Of a stretch of 64,000 nucleotides of DNA, positions 41,255-49,834 are shown piece by piece. The stretch lies in assembly GCA_963720775.1 (NCBI GenBank), contig CAVRGR010000007.1:930001-994000 (forward strand), in the 5' to 3' direction. How positions within the stretch are numbered: the stretch's first letter is position 1; every line of letters begins with the position of its first letter. The position numbers and the translations under genes are program-made. The stretch comes from JAENVT01 sp963720775 (lineage in GTDB: Bacteria > Actinomycetota > Acidimicrobiia > Acidimicrobiales > Ilumatobacteraceae). Under the pieces are notes generated by a model. The model ran no database searches. It saw only the letters and a list, made by a program, of their open reading frames with translations, and was not told the DNA's origin.

Positions 41255-42360
41255 GCCGTTGGGCCTGGGCCGACGTCGACCTGGGTGCCATCCAGCACAA
41301 CGTCGAGGTTCTCTGCGCGATCGCTGCGCCGGCAGCGCTGTGGGCGAACGTCAAAGCCAATGGGTATGGCCACGGCGCTGCTCAGGTTGCCCAGGCCGCG
41401 CTGCAGGGTGGTGCGAGCGGGTTGTGCGTCGCTCTTGTCCAGGAGGGCGTGGAGTTGCGCGAAGCGGGATTCGATTGCCCGATCCTCGTTCTCAGCGAGC
41501 AACCGCCGACAGAACTGGTCGATGCGATCCGCGCCGGTCTCGACCTCACGGTCTACTCATACGCGCAATTGGAGGCCATTGCCGCCACCGGTGTCACCGA
41601 CCACCCCGTCCACCTGAAGGTCGACACCGGGATGCGCAGGGTAGGTGCTGCCGCCGACGACGCGCTAGGGCTCGCTCACGCCATCTCCGAATCGGCAGCC
41701 GTGCGGCTTGCCGGTCTGTGCACTCACCTAGCGGTGGCCGACGAGCCCGCTGATCCGTTCACCGCCGCTCAGATCGAGTTGTTCGACGATGTGCTCACCG
41801 CGCTCGCCGTGGCCGGCCATCACGCTGCGCTCGTTCACGTCGCCAACTCTGCGGCGACCCTCGCGTTTCCGGAATCACGCTTCAACCTGGTGCGCGCCGG
41901 GATTGCCATCTACGGCATCGCGCCGAGCGCGGCAATCGATCAACACGCCGGCGCCCTGCGGCCCGCGCTGTCGCTTCGTGCCCGCGTCTCGCACGTGAAA
42001 CAGGTCCGTGCCGGCGACCGCATCTCGTACGGTTTGCGGCACCGCTTCGAGGGCAACACGAACGTCGCCACCTTGCCGTTGGGCTATGCCGACGGTGTTC
42101 CTCGCCGGTTGTTCGCAGTCGGTGCAGACGTGCTCATCGGAGGACGCCGTCGGGCCATAGTCGGAGTCGTCACCATGGATCAGCTCATGGTCGACTGCGG
42201 CGCCGATGCCGTATCGGTGGGTGACGAAGCGGTGCTGATCGGTGAGCAGGGCAGCGAGTCGATCACAGCCACGGAATGGGGCGAACGTCTCGGATCGATC
42301 AGCTACGAGGTGCTGTGCGGGATCTCGGCACGCATCGACCGGCGATACTCGGCGGTATGA
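41251..42360 (+). CDS. alr: Alanine racemase
   Basis: Alr supplies D-alanine for peptidoglycan with pyridoxal phosphate. The 369 residues start at GTG 41251 (GTGA overlap with nnr) as SRWAWADVDLGAIQHNV. The PLP lysine is in WANVKANGYGHGAAQVA; LKVDTGMRRVG, the FNLVRAGIAIYG strand and the catalytic-tyrosine region ISYGLRHRFEG are present, as is VTMDQLMVDCG. tsaE follows after 22 bases. Confidence 0.95.
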   Translation: MSRWAWADVDLGAIQHNVEVLCAIAAPAALWANVKANGYGHGAAQVAQAALQGGASGLCVALVQEGVELREAGFDCPILVLSEQPPTELVDAIRAGLDLTVYSYAQLEAIAATGVTDHPVHLKVDTGMRRVGAAADDALGLAHAISESAAVRLAGLCTHLAVADEPADPFTAAQIELFDDVLTALAVAGHHAALVHVANSAATLAFPESRFNLVRAGIAIYGIAPSAAIDQHAGALRPALSLRARVSHVKQVRAGDRISYGLRHRFEGNTNVATLPLGYADGVPRRLFAVGADVLIGGRRRAIVGVVTMDQLMVDCGADAVSVGDEAVLIGEQGSESITATEWGERLGSISYEVLCGISARIDRRYSAV

Positions 42361-42382
42361 CCCTCTAACATCATTCGCGGTC

Positions 42383-42865
42383 ATGTTGCATCTACGTTCA
42401 GATTCACCGGCGTCTACATCAGCAATCGCCGCGTCACTGGCGGAGCTGGCGCGCCGTGGTGATCTGATCGTGCTGGCGGGAGAGATGGGGGTCGGCAAGA
42501 CCGCCTTCGCCAAGGGTTTCGGGCGGGCGATGGGCGTGGCCGAGCCGATCACGTCACCGACGTACACCCTCGTGCACAGCTACCCGGTCGGGCGGGTCAC
42601 CTTGCATCACGCTGACATCTACCGGCTGACGACCCATCACGAAGTTGCCGATCTGGCGTTTGCCGAACTGCTCGAGTCGGACGGCATCGTGATCGTCGAG
42701 TGGGGTGATGTCGTCGCCGGCACGTTGGGGGAGCACCTGCTGGTGCGGATCGAGTTCGACGACGCCGACGATGATTCCCGGTCGGTCATCGTCAGCGCGA
42801 TCGGCAAGTCGTGGGCGACGCGCTGGGACGAGATCGAACGGCGACTGGCGACCTTCCAATGTTGA
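42383..42865 (+). CDS. tsaE: tRNA t6A synthesis ATPase TsaE
   Basis: TsaE is the ATPase that drives the TsaB-TsaD complex in making t6A37 on tRNA. The 160-residue product has Walker A LAGEMGVGKTAFAKGFGRAM, the switch SPTYTLVHSY and the HADIYRL motif, then VEWGD. The ATG at 42383 gives normal length. It overlaps tsaB by 7 bases. Confidence 0.94.
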   Translation: MLHLRSDSPASTSAIAASLAELARRGDLIVLAGEMGVGKTAFAKGFGRAMGVAEPITSPTYTLVHSYPVGRVTLHHADIYRLTTHHEVADLAFAELLESDGIVIVEWGDVVAGTLGEHLLVRIEFDDADDDSRSVIVSAIGKSWATRWDEIERRLATFQC

Positions 42866-43572
42866 TCCTCGGGATCGAAACGGCCACCGAACAGGTGAGC
42901 GTCGCCATCGGCGGGCACGAGGGTGTGCTGGCGATGTTCCAAGTGTGTCGTGGGCGCCGTCACGCGGAGACGCTCATCCCAGCTGTCGAGTTCGTCTGCA
43001 AGCAGGCTGACATCGAGATGTCGGAGTTCGGCGCGATTGCCGTCGACATCGGGCCCGGCCTCTTCACGGGCATGCGTGTCGGGCTCGCCGCGGCCAAGGC
43101 GATTGCTCAGGCGTTGCGCGTGCCGATGATGGGCATCAGTTCGCTCGACCTGCTCGCCTTTCCACTCCGTCAGAGTGGACGAGAGGTCGCCGCTGTGATC
43201 GATGCTCGCAAGGGCGAGTTGTTCTTCGCGTTCTACCAACCAGTGCCCGGCGGCGTGCAACGACTCGGTGGGCCTCGATGTGGTTCGGTCGACGACCTGA
43301 TCGGCGAGTTGATGGCCCGGGGTCACGACAGCGTGTGCGTCGGCGACGGCGCCCTGCGCTACCGCGATCAGATTGCCGCCGCGGTCAACTGCGACTTCGC
43401 CGAGCAGTACCTCGCGCACCCGTCGGCGGCACCCTTGGTGCAGTTGGCGCACGCTCGCGCCCTGCGCGAAGAATGGGTCAACCCATGGGAGATCCAGCCG
43501 TTGTACCTGCGCGCTCCCGACGCACGCATCAACTGGTCGACCCGGCCATCAGCGACGAAGAGCGCGCCATGA
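42859..43572 (+). CDS. tsaB: tRNA t6A synthesis protein TsaB
   Basis: TsaB is the inactive partner that scaffolds TsaD. The 237 residues begin MLILGIETATEQVSVAIGGH and hold GPGLFTGMRVGLAAAKAIAQ, both hallmarks. As expected for TsaB the metal-binding HxxxH of TsaD is missing. Overlaps of 7 bases with tsaE and 4 with rimI indicate one transcript. Confidence 0.94.
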   Translation: MLILGIETATEQVSVAIGGHEGVLAMFQVCRGRRHAETLIPAVEFVCKQADIEMSEFGAIAVDIGPGLFTGMRVGLAAAKAIAQALRVPMMGISSLDLLAFPLRQSGREVAAVIDARKGELFFAFYQPVPGGVQRLGGPRCGSVDDLIGELMARGHDSVCVGDGALRYRDQIAAAVNCDFAEQYLAHPSAAPLVQLAHARALREEWVNPWEIQPLYLRAPDARINWSTRPSATKSAP

Positions 43573-44126
43573 GCGTTCTGTCGCGACTGCTGTGGCGCAA
43601 CACCGACGAGCACTTGGTGATCGAGCCGATGCGCCGCCGGCATCTGGATGACGTGCTGCCGATCGAGCAGCGCTCGTATCCGCGGCCCTGGTCGCGCGGT
43701 GTGTTCCAGAGCGAGCTGGAGCTGGCCCGAAAAGATGACCGGTACTACGTCGTCGCCAGGGCAGACGGAGCGATCATCGGTTATGCCGGATTGATGTTCG
43801 TGGTGGGCGACGCTCATGTCACCAACATCGCCGTGGCTCTTGATCGGCAACGTTCGGGCGTCGGTACACACTTGATGGCAGCTCTGGCATGGGAGGCGAT
43901 TCGGCGTGGTTGCGAAGCGTTGACCCTGGAGGTGCGCGTCAGCAACACGGGAGCCCAAGCCCTGTACCGCAACTTCGGATTCGCACCCGCCGGAGTACGT
44001 CAGCGGTACTACGAGAACACCGAGGACGCGATCGTGATGTGGTGCCACGACATCGGCACCGCACAGTTTGCTCAACGCCTGTCGTCGCTGTGCGCCGACG
44101 TGGTACCCGAAGGCCGGCGGGAATGA
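43569..44126 (+). CDS. rimI: Ribosomal-protein-alanine N-acetyltransferase RimI family
   Basis: A 185-residue GNAT protein; RimI acetylates the N-terminus of S18 and other proteins. IEQRSYPRPWSRGVFQSEL, the acetyl-CoA loop DRQRSGVGTHLMAAL and ALYRNFGFAPAGVRQRYYEN support the assignment. About 25 residues of C-terminal tail are extra. It lies between tsaB and tsaD with ATGA overlaps on both sides, its normal place. Confidence 0.9.
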   Translation: MSVLSRLLWRNTDEHLVIEPMRRRHLDDVLPIEQRSYPRPWSRGVFQSELELARKDDRYYVVARADGAIIGYAGLMFVVGDAHVTNIAVALDRQRSGVGTHLMAALAWEAIRRGCEALTLEVRVSNTGAQALYRNFGFAPAGVRQRYYENTEDAIVMWCHDIGTAQFAQRLSSLCADVVPEGRRE

Positions 44127-45139
44127 ACGTCACCGAGTCGACCATCGTCCTCGGCATCGAAACCAGCTGCGACGAGACCGCAGCGGCCTTGGTGATGGGT
44201 GGTCACGACGTGTTGTCGAGCGTGGTGTCGACCCAGGTCGACCTGCATGCTCAGTACGGCGGGGTCGTACCCGAGATCGCCAGCCGGGCCCACCTCGACC
44301 TGCTCAATCCGGTTGTTGCCAGGTCGATCGTCGAAGCCGGCATCGAACCCGAGCGAATCGATGCGGTTGCCTGCACGGTCGGACCCGGGCTGGTCGGTGC
44401 ATTGCTCGTTGGGGTTTCCGCAGCAAAGGCGCTGGCTCTCACCTGGAACGTCCCCTTCGTCGGGGTCAACCACATGGAGGCGCACCTCTACGCCGCCTTT
44501 CTCGAGGACGGCTCGCTGGACATGCCACTGGTGGTGCTGCTGGTATCGGGCGGCCACACCCTGCTGATCGAGATGCGCGGCCACGGCAGGTACCGGCTGC
44601 TGGGCCAGACGATCGACGATGCCGCCGGTGAAGCCTTCGACAAAGTTGCCCGCTTCCTCGACCTCGGCTATCCCGGTGGCCCGGCAATCGACCAAGAGGC
44701 GGTCCGCGGTGACGCGACGGCGATTGCATTTCCGCGGGCGATGCTCAACGACGGTCTCGACTTCAGCTTCAGCGGATTGAAGACCTCGGTTGTCAACTAC
44801 GTCCGCAAGCACCCCGATGTTTCCGCCGCAGACGTAGCAGCGTCGTTCCAGGCTGCAGTGGTCGATGTGCTCGTCGCCAAGAGTCGGCGCGCCGCGGCGT
44901 CGGTCGGCGCTCGCGGTCTGGTTCTCGGCGGCGGAGTGGCCGCCAATTCCCTGCTGCGCGAGCGATTCGCTGCTGCCGGCGATGCCGATTCCATTCCCGT
45001 CTTCCTCCCCAGTCGAGCGAACTGCACCGACAACGCGGCGATGATCGCTGCCGCCGGATGGCATCGCCTGGGCCGCGATGGTCCCACCCCGCTCGACATC
45101 GGTGCGCTTCCCAACCTGCGTCTCAGCTTCGAGGAGTAA
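44123..45139 (+). CDS. tsaD: tRNA N6-adenosine threonylcarbamoyltransferase TsaD
   Basis: TsaD transfers the threonylcarbamoyl group to A37 of ANN-decoding tRNAs. The 338 residues open VLGIETSCDETAAALV, with the metal-binding histidines in VNHMEAHLYAAF, then LLVSGGHTLL and LGGGVAANSLLRERF. Length is normal. The ATG overlaps the rimI stop. Confidence 0.96.
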   Translation: MNVTESTIVLGIETSCDETAAALVMGGHDVLSSVVSTQVDLHAQYGGVVPEIASRAHLDLLNPVVARSIVEAGIEPERIDAVACTVGPGLVGALLVGVSAAKALALTWNVPFVGVNHMEAHLYAAFLEDGSLDMPLVVLLVSGGHTLLIEMRGHGRYRLLGQTIDDAAGEAFDKVARFLDLGYPGGPAIDQEAVRGDATAIAFPRAMLNDGLDFSFSGLKTSVVNYVRKHPDVSAADVAASFQAAVVDVLVAKSRRAAASVGARGLVLGGGVAANSLLRERFAAAGDADSIPVFLPSRANCTDNAAMIAAAGWHRLGRDGPTPLDIGALPNLRLSFEE

Positions 45140-45170
45140 CCCGGGGAGAGCGGCTCGTAGCCTTGACCAG

Positions 45171-46292
45171 GTGAGGATCGGCACGTTCACCCCTGTTGCG
45201 CCCGTGGTGCTGGCGCCGATGGCCGGGGTCACCAACGCGCCGTTCCGCTCGGTCTGCCGCGAGTTCGCGCCCGGCCTGCTCTACGTCAACGAGATGGTGA
45301 TGGCCGCGGCGGTCGTGCACGGCAACTCCAAGACGGAGCGGATGATGACCTTCGGTGCCGACGAGCAACCACGCAGCTTGCAGATCTACGGCAGCGATCC
45401 GGCGATGCTCGGAGAAGCGATCCGCATGCTGTGCGACGCCGACCGCGTCGACCACATCGACATCAACTTCGGCTGCCCGGCGGCCAAGGTCACGCGCAAG
45501 GGTGGGGGCGCGGCGGTACCGGCCAAGCCCAACTTGTTGCGGGCGATCCTGCGCAGTGCTGTCGCTTCGGCGTCGCCGTATGGAGTGCCGGTCACCATCA
45601 AGTTCCGCAAGGGCCTGTTCGACACGCTGCTCACATACATCGAAACTGGACGCATCGCCGTCGAAGAAGGGATCGTGGCGATCGCCCTGCATGCCCGCAC
45701 GGCCGAACAGCACTACGCCGGCACCGCCGACTGGAACGCCATCGGCGAGCTGAAAGCCGCAGTGCCCGAGATCCCCGTGCTCGGCAACGGCGACATCTGG
45801 GAAGCATCCGACGCGGTGGAGATGATGCGATTCACAGGCTGCGATGGCGTCGTCGTCGGTCGCGGGTGCCTGGGCCGGCCGTGGTTGTTCCGCGATCTCG
45901 TCGAAGCCCTCAACGGGCGCACAGTGCCCCGTTCACCCGTCCTGGGGGAAGCGTGCGCGGTGATGGCCCACCATGGCCGCCTGCTGGTCGACCATCTCGG
46001 TGAAGACCTGGCGATGCGCGACTTCCGCAAGCACACGTCGTGGTACCTCACCGGCTACCCGGTGGGCGGTGAGGTGCGCCGGAGGTTCGCCAACGTGTCG
46101 ACGCTCGGCGAGCTGGAAGACTTGATTGCCGCGCTCGACCCCACCATCACCCTGGTGGAGGGTGGCGAGCGAATCCGCCGTGGCCACACGAATGGTCCTA
46201 TTCGCGTAGCCCTTCCCGACGGTTATCTCGATCATCTCGACGACCTCTCCGTGCCCGACGACTCGCACGTGATGGCGTTGAGCGGCGGATGA
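45171..46292 (+). CDS. dusB: tRNA-dihydrouridine synthase
   Basis: An FMN enzyme that reduces uridine to dihydrouridine in tRNA. The 373 residues (GTG start at 45171 after GGGGAGAG) contain VVLAPMAGVTNAPFRSVCRE, the catalytic cysteine in NFGCPAAKVTRKGGGAAVP, the RTAEQHYAGTADW substrate strand and GNGDIW with GRGCLGRPWLF. The DusB subgroup is the best guess for actinobacteria. It overlaps maf by 4 bases. Confidence 0.93.
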   Translation: MRIGTFTPVAPVVLAPMAGVTNAPFRSVCREFAPGLLYVNEMVMAAAVVHGNSKTERMMTFGADEQPRSLQIYGSDPAMLGEAIRMLCDADRVDHIDINFGCPAAKVTRKGGGAAVPAKPNLLRAILRSAVASASPYGVPVTIKFRKGLFDTLLTYIETGRIAVEEGIVAIALHARTAEQHYAGTADWNAIGELKAAVPEIPVLGNGDIWEASDAVEMMRFTGCDGVVVGRGCLGRPWLFRDLVEALNGRTVPRSPVLGEACAVMAHHGRLLVDHLGEDLAMRDFRKHTSWYLTGYPVGGEVRRRFANVSTLGELEDLIAALDPTITLVEGGERIRRGHTNGPIRVALPDGYLDHLDDLSVPDDSHVMALSGG

Positions 46293-46903
46293 CAACGGTC
46301 GTTCTCGCCTCTGGGTCGCCTCGTCGTCATGAGCTGCTGACCCAGATCGGGGTTCAGTTCAGCGTGCGCGTACCCGACATCGACGAGTCGCCGGAGCCCG
46401 GCGAGTCACCTGCGGTCTATGTGCGTCGTTTGGCCGTTGCCAAGGCAGCAGCGGTCGCAGCCGAGCCGGATGAGCTCGTGATCGCGGCCGACACGACGGT
46501 CGAGCTCAGTGGCGAGATCCTTGGCAAGCCGCTCGACGGCGACGACGCCGCGTCGATGTTGCGGCTCCTGTCGGCGCGCACGCACCGCGTGCACACCGGG
46601 GTGGCGGTACGCCATGGCGACGTCGAACTGGCGGAGGTGTGCACGACGCTGGTCACGTTCGTGGAGCTCGACGAAGCGATGGTGCAGTGGTACGTCGCAA
46701 CCGGTGAACCGATCGACAAGGCCGGGTCGTATGCGCTCCAGGGTGCTGGGGGTGCACTCGTGCAACTCGTCCGGGGCAGTGTCAGCAACGTGATCGGCCT
46801 GCCGCTGCACGTCGTGATCGAACTTGCCGGTCGCTGTGGCGTGGAGTTGTTGACGGCGGTCACCGCCCGCAGCGAAGCGGTCAGGTCGTCGGCCACGATG
46901 TGA
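46289..46903 (+). CDS. maf: Maf-like nucleoside triphosphate pyrophosphatase
   Basis: Maf proteins hydrolyse noncanonical nucleoside triphosphates such as dTTP/UTP or m7GTP. The 204-residue product has VLASGSPRRHELLTQIGV, the catalytic region AADTTVELSGEILGKPLDG and DKAGSYALQGAGG. It is the last plus-strand gene of the block and overlaps the convergent paralogue array by 23 bases. Confidence 0.92.
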   Translation: MTTVVLASGSPRRHELLTQIGVQFSVRVPDIDESPEPGESPAVYVRRLAVAKAAAVAAEPDELVIAADTTVELSGEILGKPLDGDDAASMLRLLSARTHRVHTGVAVRHGDVELAEVCTTLVTFVELDEAMVQWYVATGEPIDKAGSYALQGAGGALVQLVRGSVSNVIGLPLHVVIELAGRCGVELLTAVTARSEAVRSSATM

Positions 46904-48356
46904 CCGTTTGCCCGTTGCCGTCGATGATCTGAGCTGTGAACGGAACGGGCTGGGTGAACGCGTAGGCCGCGAACTCGTCTGCCATCCCCGCATCGACATC
47001 GACGAACGCCAGGTCGACCGATGCCAGCCCGGTGGGATTGACCTCCAGCCTGGCACCGGTCATGGAGCGCGGCACTCTGGCAAGCACGTACGTGCGCCCG
47101 TGGTCGACGAGCGTCTCGATGATGGGTCCAGGGCCCGGCAAACTGAGCCGTGACGCCGAAGGTGTCGAATTGGCCGCGGGTTGACCGATCCACCACACGA
47201 ACCAGTTCGTGGCGTCGTCGGGAGCGGTCGAGACCTGCACGATCCACGGCCCGTCCAGCCATCCGGAGGCCACCGTGTGCTGTTCGCCGGTCAACACCGA
47301 GACCTCGGGCTGGTCTGGTCGTACTTGCTGCTCGACGTCCTCGGTGGCGCCCGGTCGCACCGTCTGGGCGATGTCTGCAAGCTGCTGTCGAGGGAGGTTG
47401 CCGCGCATCGTGATCAGCCGGTCCCCGTCCTGCCATTGGAGGATCGTCAGCTCGGGCTCGACTGCGGACATGCCGATGATCCCGGGCACGTCGCCGACAG
47501 CGATCGGTGCGATATCGGTCATGGCGAACCGCACCGCCATATCGCGATTCGACCGCGGGAAGCCGGCGACGGTGATCGTGAAGCTCTGCGCCAGAGTGGC
47601 CGGCACGCCGGTCGTGTAGCCCACCCAGGCGACCGGCAGGCCGTACAGCGCCGTCGATGGATCGGTGAAGAGCAGTGGTTTGTGATCGGTGACGAAGAAC
47701 GGGTCGTGGAACTGGATCGCAGAGTCGCTGACGTACGCCGATTCGACGAGGCGCAGCAACTGCCGATCGGCCCACCCGAACGAGGTGATCTCGAGACCGT
47801 CGCCGTCCTTGGTGAACGACAGCCGCGCCTGGCCCGACGCCGGGTCGTGCTCGACGACGACGTTCGTGCCGTCGGCAACCGTTCGGTATGCGTTGCGTCC
47901 GGTCGAGTGATGCGTGCCGCGCGACACGATGAACCAGGATCCGCTGTTCGCGGTTGCCCCGTCGGTCGCCCACAGTTGGGCAGTGGTGCTGTCGGTGAAA
48001 TCGGCAGTGTTGCCTCCCATGCCGAGCGTTTCGGCAAAGTGCATGGTGAAGCCTGTCGGCAGCGGGTCGGCCACGTAGTACTGCGGGCTGATGATGCTGG
48101 CCGTTGGTGTCGAACTGACGGTGGTCGTGGGGCTGAACGTTGTCGTCGGTGGCGATGCCTTCGGTGCTCTCGAGGAGATCGCCGAACTGATCACGCCATA
48201 GCCGATCACAGCGAGCAACGTTGCGGCAGCGGCGGGACCGATCCATCGCCGGCGGACCTCGGGCGCACGGGTGCGCGGTGCCGGGTGAGCCGAGAACCCG
48301 TCGTCGTCATCATCATCGATGATCTCGATGATCTCGATCGCTGGATTCGTCTTCAC
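46881..48356 (-). CDS. Membrane-anchored exported protein, paralogue 4 of a tandem set
   Basis: I do not recognise this family. The 491-residue product has a short cytoplasmic N-terminus with AIEIIEIIDDDDDDGF, a single membrane segment (about 35-58), a Ser/Thr/Pro-rich stalk and a large extracytoplasmic region that opens with YYVADPLP. It shares with its paralogues LEITSFGWADRQLLRLVES and RTYVLARVPRS. It is the most divergent of the four and lacks the WAGM motif of the others. The GTG at 48356 overlaps the stop of the preceding gene (GTGA). It converges with maf. Confidence 0.85.
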   Translation of the reverse strand: MKTNPAIEIIEIIDDDDDDGFSAHPAPRTRAPEVRRRWIGPAAAATLLAVIGYGVISSAISSRAPKASPPTTTFSPTTTVSSTPTASIISPQYYVADPLPTGFTMHFAETLGMGGNTADFTDSTTAQLWATDGATANSGSWFIVSRGTHHSTGRNAYRTVADGTNVVVEHDPASGQARLSFTKDGDGLEITSFGWADRQLLRLVESAYVSDSAIQFHDPFFVTDHKPLLFTDPSTALYGLPVAWVGYTTGVPATLAQSFTITVAGFPRSNRDMAVRFAMTDIAPIAVGDVPGIIGMSAVEPELTILQWQDGDRLITMRGNLPRQQLADIAQTVRPGATEDVEQQVRPDQPEVSVLTGEQHTVASGWLDGPWIVQVSTAPDDATNWFVWWIGQPAANSTPSASRLSLPGPGPIIETLVDHGRTYVLARVPRSMTGARLEVNPTGLASVDLAFVDVDAGMADEFAAYAFTQPVPFTAQIIDGNGQTVTSWPTT

Positions 48357-49834
48357 GGTGCGGGCCACGTTGCAAGGACCGTTCCATCGGCCGCGACAAC
48401 CTCGACCGTGTACCGACCGGTCTCGCCGAAGGCGTAGGCGGCGAACGTTCGATCCAGGGTCGGATCAGTGTCTTGGAACGGCACGACCACCGGGTCGAGG
48501 CCCTGGTGCAGCACATGGAGCTCGGCAGCGGGTGCCACCGCGCGGGGCAGATCGACCAGCACATACGTGCGCTGATCATCGACCGCCGTGTTGATCTGCA
48601 CCGTGTCGAGCGGTGTCGTCGAACCGATCCGCGTTGCCCACGACCAGAGGATCTGCGGTCGATCGCCGAGCTTCATCGCTGCACTGATCGTCCATGGCTC
48701 CGAGTCGACGTCGGTGCCGGACGCGACTGGGGTCGCCCGGGTCACCACGTTCGGCGTGTTGCTCGTGGTCTTTCGCTTGGCCTGGAACTGCATGCCCGCC
48801 CACTCGGGCGCGGCCACCTCGTGGACGGTGCGGGCGATGCCGATCAGTTCGGACACCGGCAGCGCTGCGCCAACAGTGACGATGTAATCGCCGGCCACCC
48901 ACGTGGCGATGCTGTAGCTGCCTTCGCCGATCACGGTGCCGGCAACGCCCGAGTGGCCATCGACGGTGAACGGCGTGTTGCGATCGAGCAGGAAGCGCAA
49001 GGCGATCTGCCTGTCGGTGCCGTCTCCTTCCGGGCGCTCGGGCGCGGGCTGAGCGACCGTGATGACGACAGCGTCGTTGAAGTCCGAGGGCGATCCGTAG
49101 GTGACCTGTTCGACGGGAAGGCCGCGAATCGCGAGCCAGGGCTGGACGGAGCTGACCAACTGATGGTCAGCCGTGAACCAGCTGTCGGTGAACGCGATTC
49201 CCTGGGAATCCGCCTGCACGGAGGCGACCAACCGGAGCAGGTCGCCGTCGCTCCACCCGAACGAGGCGATCGTCACGGCGACGTGGCTGCTGGTGGTGAA
49301 CTGGGTTAGAGCGTGTCCCCCTGTCGTGTGCGACATGGCAATCGAGAGATCGCCCGCTTGCAACCGGTACGAGTCGGCCGCGTAGACCGTCGACGCCCCC
49401 GGCGAGGTCTCGATCGAGAACCACGAACCAGTTGTCGCCGAGGCATCGGCAGTTGCCCACAACTCGTAGTCGACCAACCCGAAGTCGTTGCCGAACTGTC
49501 CGCTCTCGGCGGACTGCACGCTGAGCGCCCTCGGCGGGTCTGCCGCATAGAAGGGAATCGCCGGCGGTGGCGGGCCGGTCGTCGATGGTGCCGGAACGGG
49601 CACGGTCGTAAGCGCAGCGATGCTTGTGGTGCCGAACGGCGCGGTCTTCGGCGAGTCGCCGGTGGAGGTCGCCACGCCGAACCCGATCAGGCCGACGAGT
49701 GCCGCGGCAGCGACAGGCCCGACCCACCGCCGACCGCCCGCGTCATGAATTGCTCCATCGACTGACCGGCTACCGAACGCATCGGTTTCGTCGTCGATGA
49801 TCTCGATGATCTCGGGCACGGCGTCGGTGCTCAC
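48353..49834 (-). CDS. Membrane-anchored exported protein, paralogue 3 of a tandem set
   Basis: Unrecognised family. The 493 residues comprise PEIIEIIDDETDAFGSRS at the N-terminus, one membrane helix (WVGPVAAAALVGLIGFGVAT), a Thr/Pro-rich stalk, then FYAADPPR and a large exported region. Two stretches have the same strand-helix pattern: VTIASFGWSDGDLLRLVASV and IVTVGAALPVSELIGIARTV, which recall the repeated module of anti-sigma-like and lipoprotein-sorting-like proteins. EWAGMQFQ and RTYVLVDLPRAV follow, and the end is FAAYAFGETGRYTVEVV. GTG at 49834 overlaps the previous stop. Confidence 0.87.
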   Translation of the reverse strand: MSTDAVPEIIEIIDDETDAFGSRSVDGAIHDAGGRRWVGPVAAAALVGLIGFGVATSTGDSPKTAPFGTTSIAALTTVPVPAPSTTGPPPPAIPFYAADPPRALSVQSAESGQFGNDFGLVDYELWATADASATTGSWFSIETSPGASTVYAADSYRLQAGDLSIAMSHTTGGHALTQFTTSSHVAVTIASFGWSDGDLLRLVASVQADSQGIAFTDSWFTADHQLVSSVQPWLAIRGLPVEQVTYGSPSDFNDAVVITVAQPAPERPEGDGTDRQIALRFLLDRNTPFTVDGHSGVAGTVIGEGSYSIATWVAGDYIVTVGAALPVSELIGIARTVHEVAAPEWAGMQFQAKRKTTSNTPNVVTRATPVASGTDVDSEPWTISAAMKLGDRPQILWSWATRIGSTTPLDTVQINTAVDDQRTYVLVDLPRAVAPAAELHVLHQGLDPVVVPFQDTDPTLDRTFAAYAFGETGRYTVEVVAADGTVLATWPAP